Assembly (NCBI RefSeq): GCF_001613305.1
Contig: NZ_BDCC01000067.1
Coordinates: 1 to 64,000 of the forward strand
From: Nocardia vaccinii NBRC 15922
Lineage (GTDB): Bacteria > Actinomycetota > Actinomycetes > Mycobacteriales > Mycobacteriaceae
Length of the DNA: 64,000 bases
Reading direction: 5' to 3'
Positions 8,567-15,770 of this stretch are shown here, piece by piece. A program made the translations under genes and the position numbers. Every line of letters begins with the position of its first letter. The stretch's first letter is position 1. A model generated the notes under the pieces. That model saw only the letters and a list, made by a program, of their open reading frames with translations. It did no database searches and was not told the origin of the DNA.

Positions 8567-9481
8567 ATGACGAAGAACATCGCTTCCGCAGCTCGGCCCG
8601 TTCCGCCGATCGGAGGATTTCAGGAGGTCGAGGGCCGCCGGGTTTTCGTGCATCGGCTGGGTAGTGGCGGGCCGGCCGTCGTGTTCCTGCCGGGTTCGGG
8701 CGCGGTCGGCCTGGACTATTTCGCTGTCCAGCAAGGGGTTTCGCAGTTCTGCACCGCGGTGGTGTACGACCGTGGCGGCAGCGGGTACAGCGATCCGGTT
8801 CCGCTGCCGCGCAGCGCCGCGGCGGTCGCGACCGAACTGCGCGAGTTGCTGCACACCCTGGACCTCGCCGCACCGTACGTGCTGGTCGCGCACTCCCTCG
8901 GCGGCGCCTACGCGCACCGGTTCACGCAGTTGTACCCGCACGAGGTGGCCGGGCTGGTCTGGGTGGATGGCTTTCACCGCGACTGGGCGAACTTCATGCC
9001 CGCCGCGGCGGCACCGGAGGCTGTCCAGCAGACAGCACCCGGTCCCGAGCAGATCCGGCGGATGCGCTCGGCGCTGCGCGAGATGTTCGCCGAACTGGTC
9101 GCGGACTACCCGCGGCATATGCGGCAGCCGCTGATCGAAGCCCATGCCGGCGACGACTGGCTCCGGGTCGGCGTCGCCGAGCGCGGCACTCTGCGTGCCC
9201 TCGCCGACGAATTGCGCACCGGGCCCGACATTCCCGACGTCCAGGTGGTCGCGCTCACCGCGCAGAGCATCGACCCCGGCCCACAGGTGCCGATGCCGGA
9301 GCAGACGATCCGTGCGATGCACGAGGGTATGAGCAGGATGGCCGCGGCGATGGTGAGCACGGTGTCGTTCGGGGAACATCGCATCGTGTCCGGCGTCGGA
9401 CACAACCAGCTGTGCTTCACACGTCCCGACGCCGTGGTCCAGGCGATCCGCGACGTCCTCGACCGGGTGGTCCGCGCCTAG
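8567..9481 (+). CDS. Alpha/beta hydrolase
   Basis: A 304-residue alpha/beta hydrolase. The nucleophile elbow is AHSLGGAY (Ser within a G/A-x-S-x-G motif), the oxyanion region VVFLPGSG lies upstream, and the C-terminal catalytic His is in GVGHNQL. There is no signal peptide, so the enzyme is cytosolic. The start ATG at 8567 is an inference; a TTG 15 bases earlier is the alternative. It is probably an esterase or epoxide/lactone-type hydrolase. It lies divergent from the GlxA-type regulator and 39 bp ahead of a MerR gene in the same direction. Confidence 0.82.
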   Translation: MTKNIASAARPVPPIGGFQEVEGRRVFVHRLGSGGPAVVFLPGSGAVGLDYFAVQQGVSQFCTAVVYDRGGSGYSDPVPLPRSAAAVATELRELLHTLDLAAPYVLVAHSLGGAYAHRFTQLYPHEVAGLVWVDGFHRDWANFMPAAAAPEAVQQTAPGPEQIRRMRSALREMFAELVADYPRHMRQPLIEAHAGDDWLRVGVAERGTLRALADELRTGPDIPDVQVVALTAQSIDPGPQVPMPEQTIRAMHEGMSRMAAAMVSTVSFGEHRIVSGVGHNQLCFTRPDAVVQAIRDVLDRVVRA

Positions 9482-9520
9482 ACTCGGGTGGCCACGTTTC
9501 CCGAAGACCGGAGGCACACG

Positions 9521-10258
9521 GTGCTCACGATCGGCCAGCTCGCGGCGACCGCGGGCGTGACTGTGCGCACCGTGCGCCACTACCACCAGGTCGGCCTCTT
9601 GCCAGAGCCCGAGCGTGACGCCTCCGGCTACCGCCGTTACACCGCGCAGGCGGCGGTGGATCTGGTCCGGATCAGGACTCTTGCCGATGCCGGAGTGCCC
9701 CTGGCCCGGATCGATGCGCTGCTGCACGCGCAACCAGCCGAATTCGCGACCGCCATTGCCGACATCGACGCCGCATTGCGGGCCAAGATCGATCAGCTCA
9801 CCGAGCATCGCCGCCGCATCGCCGAATTGGCAAGCGGCGAAGAGCTTGTCCTGCCGCCGGAAATGGTCGACATTCTGAACCGGCTGCGCGGTCTCGGAGT
9901 CAGCGAGCGCACCGTACGGCTCGAGCGCGACTGGTCGATCCTGTTGCAGGCATCGGACCCGCACGCGATGCCGCAGTGGATACGGGACAAGAACGCCGGT
10001 TTCGAGGAGCCCGAGAAGATGCGCCTGTATCTCGCGTGTGATCGGTGCGTCGGCTGGGATCCGCACGATCCGCGCGTGGATCGGCTGATCGATGACCTGG
10101 AGACATGGGAAATCGAACACGAAGGCCGCAGCAGCCAGCCGGAGCAGCCGACGCCGCTGTTTTCCCTGGTACTCGGGCAATCACCGGCCTGGCATCGAAT
10201 CCTCGCCACGCTCGCGCGCCGTGCCGAGCGGCGCCGAACCGCGATGACCGACAACTGA
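9521..10258 (+). CDS. MerR-family regulator
   Basis: A 245-residue regulator with an N-terminal MerR winged helix: LTIGQLAATAGVTVRTVRHY, then the wing motif SGYRRYT. A helical linker and a roughly 150-residue C-terminal effector domain of unknown specificity follow. I prefer the GTG at 9521 (SD GGAGG, 9510-9514) over an in-frame start at 9488 without an SD. Immediately downstream of the hydrolase, it probably forms a two-gene unit with it. No cysteine cluster typical of metal sensors is present at the C-terminus. Confidence 0.85.
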   Translation: MLTIGQLAATAGVTVRTVRHYHQVGLLPEPERDASGYRRYTAQAAVDLVRIRTLADAGVPLARIDALLHAQPAEFATAIADIDAALRAKIDQLTEHRRRIAELASGEELVLPPEMVDILNRLRGLGVSERTVRLERDWSILLQASDPHAMPQWIRDKNAGFEEPEKMRLYLACDRCVGWDPHDPRVDRLIDDLETWEIEHEGRSSQPEQPTPLFSLVLGQSPAWHRILATLARRAERRRTAMTDN

Positions 10259-10305
10259 CCGTCACACTCCGGACAGCAATCCGCTGTCGCGGTGTCTGTG
10301 GTCAG
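10255..10305. terminator. Hairpin spanning two convergent stop codons
   Basis: CTGACC (10255-10260) and GGTCAG (10300-10305) frame an inner stem GACAGC (10272-10277)/GCTGTC (10283-10288) with a 5-nt loop; ACAC/GTGT segments pair between them with small bulges. The structure contains the stop codons of both the MerR gene and the convergent secreted-protein gene, as expected of a bidirectional terminator. There is no U-tract. Confidence 0.45.
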
Positions 10306-11177
10306 TTCTTCCTGGTCAGGGAGCCCGAGGTCATCATGAACGGGGTGCTGTGATCCTGTCCTGCGAGGATGGCGGTTTGGTGTCGCGCGTCGCTCGCGAT
10401 CGACCAGAACGTCAGCGACGTCGCGCCGCAGAGCTGCGTGGCCGGGGAGAGCTCCGCGGTATTCCCGTGGGCCTGGAAGGTCCAATCGCAGCCGTCAGCG
10501 GTATGCGCGGTGACGGCGCTGCCCGCCGATGGTGTGAAGGTGACCGGCCCGGACAAGGGGGCGGGCGTGAACGGAAGGGGAATGAAGTAGGAATTGGTGG
10601 CGGCGTTGGTGGGGAACGGCCCGCGGTCGAAGGTCCAGGTCCCGCTGAAGCGCCGCGCGGTGTCGGTCCGGGTACTTGCGGCGGCGTTGGTGCGCCGGCC
10701 GTCGACCAGATCGAATCCGAAGGTACCGGGGCCGAGATAACTGTTGGCGTGCAGGGTTTCTCGCTCGACGTCGCCATGGACGGTGACCCGCCAGCGGTCG
10801 ATGTTGTAGCCGGATCCGATCACGTGGTTGAAGCAGTACTGGGTGGCGGAGGTCAATTCCAGCGCATCCTGCACCGGCCGGAAATGCCAGGTGCAGCCCT
10901 GATCGGTGTGGCCGAGGACCTCCCTGTCGGCGCCGCGAGTGAAGGTAACGGTGCCGATCTGTGGAATGTCGGGCCGGTATCCGAACAGGTCCATGGTGGC
11001 GATGTTGGTTCTGCCGGCGCGGTCCGGCTGATCGTAATTCCATGTGCCCAGGTAGTTTTCGATGGATCCGGTCGTCTGCGCGGACGCGGTGGAATGCGCG
11101 TCGGCCGGTACCGGAGTGGTCACGAGGGTCAATGCCAGGGCCGCGGTGGCGGTGAGCCGGCTCCAACTGCGGGACAT
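10302..11177 (-). CDS. Secreted protein with two tandem homologous repeats
   Basis: A 291-residue protein with an N-terminal signal peptide (basic start, hydrophobic ALALTLV stretch, Ala-x-Ala-like cleavage near residue 27). The mature part contains two related halves, each beginning with W-N/T-x-D (GTWNYDQ; GTWTFDR) and carrying GCTWHF/GCDWTF followed by ELTSATQYC/ELSPATQLC. Paired cysteines suggest a disulfide per half. I do not recognise the family. ATG 11177 follows CAGGAG. It is divergent from an ECF sigma factor across an inverted repeat, so it may belong to that sigma factor's response. Confidence 0.75.
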   Translation of the reverse strand: MSRSWSRLTATAALALTLVTTPVPADAHSTASAQTTGSIENYLGTWNYDQPDRAGRTNIATMDLFGYRPDIPQIGTVTFTRGADREVLGHTDQGCTWHFRPVQDALELTSATQYCFNHVIGSGYNIDRWRVTVHGDVERETLHANSYLGPGTFGFDLVDGRRTNAAASTRTDTARRFSGTWTFDRGPFPTNAATNSYFIPLPFTPAPLSGPVTFTPSAGSAVTAHTADGCDWTFQAHGNTAELSPATQLCGATSLTFWSIASDARHQTAILAGQDHSTPFMMTSGSLTRKN

Positions 11178-11234
11178 GAGGTCTCCTGGAATGATTCCGA
11201 GTGTTTCGAGCGTCGACACCATGACGAGGCGGGC

Positions 11235-11273
11235 GGCGAAAAAGTTACCGTGCGGGACCGGTAACTTTTCGCC
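11235..11273. promoter_or_regulatory. Inverted repeat between secreted protein and ECF sigma genes
   Basis: GGCGAAAAAGTTACCG (11235-11250) faces CGGTAACTTTTCGCC (11259-11273) with an 8-nt spacer and one extra A in the left arm. It lies in the divergent promoter region, 17 bp upstream of the sigma-factor ATG. It may be a sigma-autoregulated or repressor-bound site; the role is inferred from position only. Confidence 0.6.
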
Positions 11274-11289
11274 CCGCCGTTTCGTCGTA

Positions 11290-12213
11290 ATGGGTGTGGA
11301 GACTCAGGGCGACCGGTTCGCCGCGTTGTGGGATACGCATCGTGCCTACGTAGTGGACCTTGCGTTCCGAATGCTCGGTGACATCGCGGAGGCGGAAGAT
11401 GTCGCGCAGGAGGCGTTCCTGCGCCTCTCACGCGCTCGCACCGGCGAACTGGACAACGTCCGCGGTTGGCTGACCGTGGTGACCGGACGCCTGTGTCTGG
11501 ACATGATGAACAGCGCCCGGACCCGGCACGAGCGCCCCGGCGCCGCAGAGCTGCTGAATTCGGCGGTCTCGCCGGACCTCGACCCGGCCGACCGGGTCAC
11601 GCTGGACGATCACGTTCAGTCGGCGCTGGCGATGGTACTGCAGCGACTGAATCCGCCCGAACGGGTGGCGTTCATCCTGCACGACGTGTTCGCGCTGCCC
11701 TTCGAGGAGATCGCGGCGATCCTGGGCCGTCCTGTCGGTACGTGCAGGCAGCTGGCGCGGCGGGCGCGGACGAAGATCACCCGAGCGGCGGCAGGTCCCC
11801 CGGCCGGAACGGCGGATCGCGCAGCCATCGGAGCCGACCTCGGAATCGACGCGGTCGACCGAGCCGCGGCCTCGACGCAGCGGGTCGTCCTGGACCGGTT
11901 CATCGCGGCCTGCTCCGGCGGCGGCCTCGACGCTCTGCTGACCGTGCTGGCCCCCGACGCCTGGGGTTCGGCGACCTTTGTCGGGGGGTCACTGCCGACA
12001 CCGCAGGATACCCACAGCGCGACGGCCGTGGCGTCGAACCTGCTGCGCTACTTCGGATCCGGCACGACGCTGGTATCGCACCCGGCGCCCGCGACCGTGG
12101 CAGTCCTGGCATACCGCGACCGCCTGCTGTACGGCATGCTCGTGCTCACGGTGCGCGGCGACCGGGTGGCAGGCATCGAGGCGATCGTCGACCCGACGAT
12201 CGCCATCGCATGA
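11290..12213 (+). CDS. ECF sigma factor with SnoaL-like C-terminal domain (SigJ/ECF41-like)
   Basis: A 307-residue protein. The sigma-2 region is clear near residues 20-50 (LAFRMLGDIAEAEDVAQEAF), sigma-4 around 115-165 (LNPPERVAFILHDVF, then an HTH with FEEIAAILGR), and a C-terminal extension of about 115 residues resembles the SnoaL-like domain of SigJ/ECF41 factors, which modulates activity in place of a separate anti-sigma factor. The ECF41 DGGG motif is not evident; GSATFVGG occupies that place. The start ATG 11290 is best aligned with the domain; longer in-frame starts run through the upstream inverted repeat. It is divergent from a secreted protein. Confidence 0.85.
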   Translation: MGVETQGDRFAALWDTHRAYVVDLAFRMLGDIAEAEDVAQEAFLRLSRARTGELDNVRGWLTVVTGRLCLDMMNSARTRHERPGAAELLNSAVSPDLDPADRVTLDDHVQSALAMVLQRLNPPERVAFILHDVFALPFEEIAAILGRPVGTCRQLARRARTKITRAAAGPPAGTADRAAIGADLGIDAVDRAAASTQRVVLDRFIAACSGGGLDALLTVLAPDAWGSATFVGGSLPTPQDTHSATAVASNLLRYFGSGTTLVSHPAPATVAVLAYRDRLLYGMLVLTVRGDRVAGIEAIVDPTIAIA

Positions 12214-12355
12214 GACCGACCTACCGGCGCCCGCCTGTTCGCGCGCCGAGACGCACCGATCGCTCTCGCGGTAGTGCGGCTGCCGGCCACGTCGATCTTC
12301 GAGACACTTCCGCTGCCGGTTCGAACCGCGGCGGGCTGCGACAGCGCCGGGCGCG

Positions 12356-13729
12356 CTAGCGATACGAGCCGCTGACGAAGCCGTCGGGGCGGACCAGTAC
12401 CGTCCCGTACGGCCAGCCATCCACGAGGTGCACCGGAACGTCGGCTTGCACGCCGGGATCGGCCGTGAGTACGCACCACTGCGATCCGACGAGATCCAGC
12501 GTGGACACCCCGTCGGTCACCCACATGTGCGGCAGGCGGGATCCCGGCGAGCCGTCGAGGTCGAGGGCGACGTCCTCGGTGGAGGGGAGCTCCGCGCCGC
12601 CGTACCGGTAGCCCATGTGCACCACCGGCGCGTTGATCGCTCCCGCCGCTTTGCGCGCCTCTGCCATGTCCTTTCCCCAGTGCAGGGAGGGATCGTCGAA
12701 CCGCAGGCGCGCCTGCTCCATCGTCATGAGGGCCACCGGATGACGTTCGGTGTGATAGGTCTCCAGCAACTCGGGTCCGGCCGCACCGCGCAGTACGTGC
12801 GCGAGCTTCCAGGCCAGATTGTGCGCGTCGGCGATGCCGGCGTTCAATCCGAACGCGCCCAGTGGCGGGATCGCGTGCGCGGCGTCACCCACCAGGAAGA
12901 CCCTCCCGGTGCAGAGCCGGTCGGCCACCTGGCCGCGACCCCGGAACCTCAGCACACTGCGGATCTCCACCTCGATCGACGGGTCGCCCAGCGCGGTGCG
13001 GATGAGGTCGGGAGTCGGCTCGGAGTCGGTGCGGGTGAGGAACACCCACTCGCGTTCGCCGTCGACGGTCACCAGCAGGCCGGTCGCGTCCGGATGCTCG
13101 ATATTGCACATTGCGAATGGCTTGCGCGGACGCAGATCAGCAGTGAACAGGACGCTCGTGGTCTCGTGTCCGATCACACCGGGACCGGTGAGGCCGGTGC
13201 CGAGGATCTGCCGAACCCGGCTGCGCACACCGTCGGCCGCCACCAGATAACGCGCCCGCACGACACGCCCGTCGGACAGGGTCGCCGTGACGCCGCCGGA
13301 ATCTTGCTCGAACGAGTCGAGCGCCACGCCGAATTCCACGTCGCCGGCCTTGGTGAACAGCACGCGGTCGAGCCGGTTCTGTGCGCAGGTGCCACGGATC
13401 CGGGCCGGTGTGTAGGTGAGCTCGGCCGCGATTCTCGTCTTCCACTCCGCGCCTTCGGTGAAGTCGGCCTCGGCGAGCGTGCGCCCCCTGATCTTCCCCG
13501 CCCGCAAATCGACCGCGGCCTCGTTGACCGCGTGATCCAGGCCGACCTCGCGCAGGATCTCCACCGACCGCGACCCGATGCCGGTGGCCCGGGGATGGGG
13601 CGACAGCTCCGGCTTCTCCTCGACGACGAGGGGCTTGACGCCGTGGTGGCGTAACAGCACCGCGAGCATCAGCCCGACCGATCCGCCGCCGGCGATCAAA
13701 ATATCAGTGGGTACAGTGTGCCCGTTCAT
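12356..13729 (-). CDS. FAD-dependent aromatic hydroxylase/monooxygenase
   Basis: A 457-residue class A flavoprotein monooxygenase (PheA/TfdB/PHBH-like). All three fingerprints are visible: the N-terminal AGGGSVGLMLA dinucleotide motif, the middle AADGVRSRVRQ (DG motif), and FLVGDAAHAIPPLGAFGLN (GD motif). The C-terminus holds a small thioredoxin-like extension region. These enzymes hydroxylate aromatics or inactivate aromatic antibiotics using NAD(P)H and O2. The start codon at 13729 sits inside the spacer of a perfect inverted repeat, so repression by the divergent TetR would cover the start region. The substrate is unknown. Confidence 0.88.
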   Translation of the reverse strand: MNGHTVPTDILIAGGGSVGLMLAVLLRHHGVKPLVVEEKPELSPHPRATGIGSRSVEILREVGLDHAVNEAAVDLRAGKIRGRTLAEADFTEGAEWKTRIAAELTYTPARIRGTCAQNRLDRVLFTKAGDVEFGVALDSFEQDSGGVTATLSDGRVVRARYLVAADGVRSRVRQILGTGLTGPGVIGHETTSVLFTADLRPRKPFAMCNIEHPDATGLLVTVDGEREWVFLTRTDSEPTPDLIRTALGDPSIEVEIRSVLRFRGRGQVADRLCTGRVFLVGDAAHAIPPLGAFGLNAGIADAHNLAWKLAHVLRGAAGPELLETYHTERHPVALMTMEQARLRFDDPSLHWGKDMAEARKAAGAINAPVVHMGYRYGGAELPSTEDVALDLDGSPGSRLPHMWVTDGVSTLDLVGSQWCVLTADPGVQADVPVHLVDGWPYGTVLVRPDGFVSGSYR

Positions 13730-13746
13730 GGGCACACTGTACCCAC
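13707..13746. promoter_or_regulatory. Perfect 17-bp inverted repeat over a start codon, TetR operator
   Basis: GTGGGTACAGTGTGCCC (13707-13723) and its exact complement (13730-13746) flank the 6-bp spacer GTTCAT, which contains the monooxygenase start codon on the minus strand (13727-13729). The divergent TetR gene starts 17 bp further on. It is the only conspicuous site in the 34-bp intergenic gap and is the obvious TetR operator. Its position implies that the monooxygenase mRNA has little or no leader. Confidence 0.85.
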
Positions 13747-13763
13747 ACCGGTAAACTCTGTCC

Positions 13764-14450
13764 ATGTCGCTTATCTGGGAGCGTGATCCGTACCGGTCGA
13801 CAAGGCGGGCCCTGAGCCTGGAGCGCATCGTGGACGCGTCCGTCGCCATCGCCGACGCCGAGGGGCTCGACGCGCTGTCGATGCGCCGCGTCGCTGCCGA
13901 GCTGTCGACCGGCACAACCTCGCTCTACCGCTACGTGGACAGCCGCGACGACCTGCTCGACCTCATGGCCGATGCGGTACAGGACGACCGCGTGCCGCTG
14001 ACGGGAGACTGGCGCGCCGACCTCGAGGCCTACGCCCACCACGAGCGCGAGCTGTGGTTGCGCCACCCCTGGCTCGCCCCGCTGCTGGCCACCAAACCAT
14101 CGCTCGGTCCCAACTGGCTGCGCGCCCTGGAACACGCCCTCACCGCGGCCGTACCGCTGACCTCCGACATCGCCGACGCAGCCTCGGCCGTCGGACTGAT
14201 CAGGGACTATGTGCGCGGCGCGGTCATGCGCGAGCTCGCCGAGAAGCAAACTCAGCGGCGAACCGGTCGGACCGAGGAACAGTGGCGCGCCGCCGTCGCC
14301 CCCTATATGCGCAAGGTCATCGAGAGCGGCGCATACCCCTTGGTTTCGCGCATGACCAAATCCGTCGACCTGAGCCCGGCGGAACAGTTCTCTTACGGCT
14401 TGCGCCGCATCCTCGCCGGGATCGCGGACTCACAGCAGACAGCAGACTGA
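13764..14450 (+). CDS. TetR-family regulator (TetR_C-type)
   Basis: A 228-residue regulator with an N-terminal HTH (MRRVAAELSTGTTSLYRYVDS) and a longer C-terminal domain of the TetR_C kind found in tetracycline- and drug-responsive repressors. It is divergent from the flavin monooxygenase with only 34 bp between start codons and a perfect 17-bp inverted repeat between them, paralleling TetR/TetA-type control of a detoxifying enzyme. The inducer is probably the monooxygenase substrate. Confidence 0.88.
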   Translation: MSLIWERDPYRSTRRALSLERIVDASVAIADAEGLDALSMRRVAAELSTGTTSLYRYVDSRDDLLDLMADAVQDDRVPLTGDWRADLEAYAHHERELWLRHPWLAPLLATKPSLGPNWLRALEHALTAAVPLTSDIADAASAVGLIRDYVRGAVMRELAEKQTQRRTGRTEEQWRAAVAPYMRKVIESGAYPLVSRMTKSVDLSPAEQFSYGLRRILAGIADSQQTAD

Positions 14451-14524
14451 TCACCACACTGCTGAACAGGCCGACCTGAGCGGCATGATCGCGCGTTCGG
14501 TCGAGTCATCTTGCCATTGACAAT

Positions 14525-14547
14525 CCATATCCCACTATGGAATATGG
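14525..14547. promoter_or_regulatory. Imperfect inverted repeat upstream of small gene
   Basis: CCATATCCCA (14525-14534) and TGGAATATGG (14538-14547) match at nine of ten positions around CTA. A TTGACA (14517-14522) lies just before it. This is the most AT-rich patch in the gap and is a promoter/operator candidate for the gene at 14598. Confidence 0.45.
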
Positions 14548-14597
14548 TGGAGTCGGTAGACGGTCCGCCGTCGCCCTCTCGAGCGAAAGAGCGAGCT

Positions 14598-15017
14598 ATG
14601 CCCACGCTTCCGTGGATGACAGTCGGCACACCCACTACGCACGAGGTTCAATGCATGGCCTCGCGCCTCGAGGTCAAGTCGCTGCGCAACGCACCCGGCT
14701 TCCTGATCGCTTCACTGGCGCTGTGGTGGCAGGCCCGCCGCTCCCCGGGGGTGCTCGGTGTGGCCTTGAAGGCGGAGATGCTGGAGTGCACATTCTGGAC
14801 CTGTTCGGCTTGGGACAACAAGGCGGCCATCTACGCCTACGCAGGCTCCGAGCCGCATAAGTCGACTGTCGAGCGCAAGCGAAAAGTCATGCGAGACGCG
14901 ACCTTCGTGTTCTTCAACGCTCCGGTGGACGAGTTGCCCTTGTCGTGGGGCGAGATCCGCCGACGGATTGCAGCGCAACGCGATTCGGCACAATCGGGCC
15001 ACGAGCCTGGGCAGTGA
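14598..15017 (+). CDS. Small protein, DUF3291/spheroidene-monooxygenase-like
   Basis: A 139-residue protein that resembles small ABM-fold proteins (DUF3291 or spheroidene-monooxygenase-like): a hydrophobic strand with FLIASLALWWQARRSPG, an aromatic strand ECTFWTCSAWDN, and a helix with HKSTVERKRKVMRDATFVFF. No cofactor motif is seen and the function is unknown. The ATG at 14598 is chosen because upstream in-frame sequence lies in the promoter-like inverted repeat. It stands alone between the TetR gene and the winged-helix regulator. Confidence 0.65.
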   Translation: MPTLPWMTVGTPTTHEVQCMASRLEVKSLRNAPGFLIASLALWWQARRSPGVLGVALKAEMLECTFWTCSAWDNKAAIYAYAGSEPHKSTVERKRKVMRDATFVFFNAPVDELPLSWGEIRRRIAAQRDSAQSGHEPGQ

Positions 15018-15140
15018 CCAGGTCCGACGTAACACTGTCGGCGCGCGACTCGACTCGGCTGCGTGACCTCGGGGGCTGCGGAACCGAAAATGGTCAGTGG
15101 CCTGCTCGGCGGTAGTCGCGAACAAGCTCGGCGGGTCAGA

Positions 15141-15161
15141 TTTGCAAAGAGTCTTTGCAAA
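15141..15161. promoter_or_regulatory. Perfect 9-bp inverted repeat, probable operator
   Basis: TTTGCAAAG (15141-15149), spacer AGT, CTTTGCAAA (15153-15161). It ends 29 bp before the ATG of the winged-helix regulator. AT-rich symmetrical sites of this kind in GC-rich DNA are typical dimer-binding operators; autoregulation of the downstream operon is inferred. Confidence 0.75.
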
Positions 15162-15190
15162 CTTGCTTGGCATGCGTTACGGTCTGAGTC

Positions 15191-15748
15191 ATGGCCGGTC
15201 AGCCTCCTTCTCGGACTATCACGGACGTCGCTGTCTTGCGTTTGCTCGCGCATCCGCTGCGGCGCCGGATCGAGGAACAGTTGCGCCGTGGGCCGGTGAA
15301 CGCGACCTCACTGGCGCAGGCGCTGGGCGAGAGCACCGGACTTACCAGCTACCACCTGCGTCAGTTGGCCAAATACGGTTTCATCGAAGAGGTTCCGGAA
15401 CTGGCCAACGGCAAGGAACGGTGGTGGCGTGCGGTGCCCGGCGACCGCCGCTATCCGGCCTATACCGAGCAGACCGACGAGATGCGTGCGGCCACTGCGG
15501 AAATGACCCGGCACAACCTCGCCGAGTTGGTCGAACTGTACGACACCTACGAACGGGAGGCTCCCGGGCTCGGCGCGTGGGCCGATGCATTCCTGTTCTC
15601 CCGTGCCACGATTCGCGTCGACACGGCGCGGCTGCGGGAGTTCTTCGAGGAGTACATCCAGCTCGTCCAACGGTACGGTACGACCGACGACACCGGTGGC
15701 GACCGGAAAGCGGTGCTGCTGCGCCTGTTCGGGTTTCCCGAAATCTGA
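15191..15748 (+). CDS. ArsR-like winged-helix regulator (HTH_20 type)
   Basis: A 185-residue DNA-binding protein with an N-terminal ArsR-like winged helix: LLAHPLRRRIEEQL, then LAQALGESTGLTSYHLRQLAKYGFIEE, then a wing with NGKERWWRAV. The C-terminal half is helical and Glu-rich and may bind a ligand; there are no metal-binding cysteine pairs. It starts just after a perfect inverted repeat and is followed after 22 bp by a membrane-anchored hydrolase, which is probably its target in a two-gene operon. Confidence 0.85.
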   Translation: MAGQPPSRTITDVAVLRLLAHPLRRRIEEQLRRGPVNATSLAQALGESTGLTSYHLRQLAKYGFIEEVPELANGKERWWRAVPGDRRYPAYTEQTDEMRAATAEMTRHNLAELVELYDTYEREAPGLGAWADAFLFSRATIRVDTARLREFFEEYIQLVQRYGTTDDTGGDRKAVLLRLFGFPEI

Positions 15749-15770
15749 ATCCCGAGGCGAGAGACCATCC

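Noticed and set aside
8447..10180. 577-residue open frame on the minus strand
   Set aside because: It is antisense to the alpha/beta hydrolase and MerR genes, has Arg/His/Gly-rich chance composition and no family motifs; a shadow of GC-rich codon usage.
12428..13654. 408-residue open frame on the plus strand
   Set aside because: Antisense to the flavin monooxygenase, whose three fingerprints are present on the other strand.
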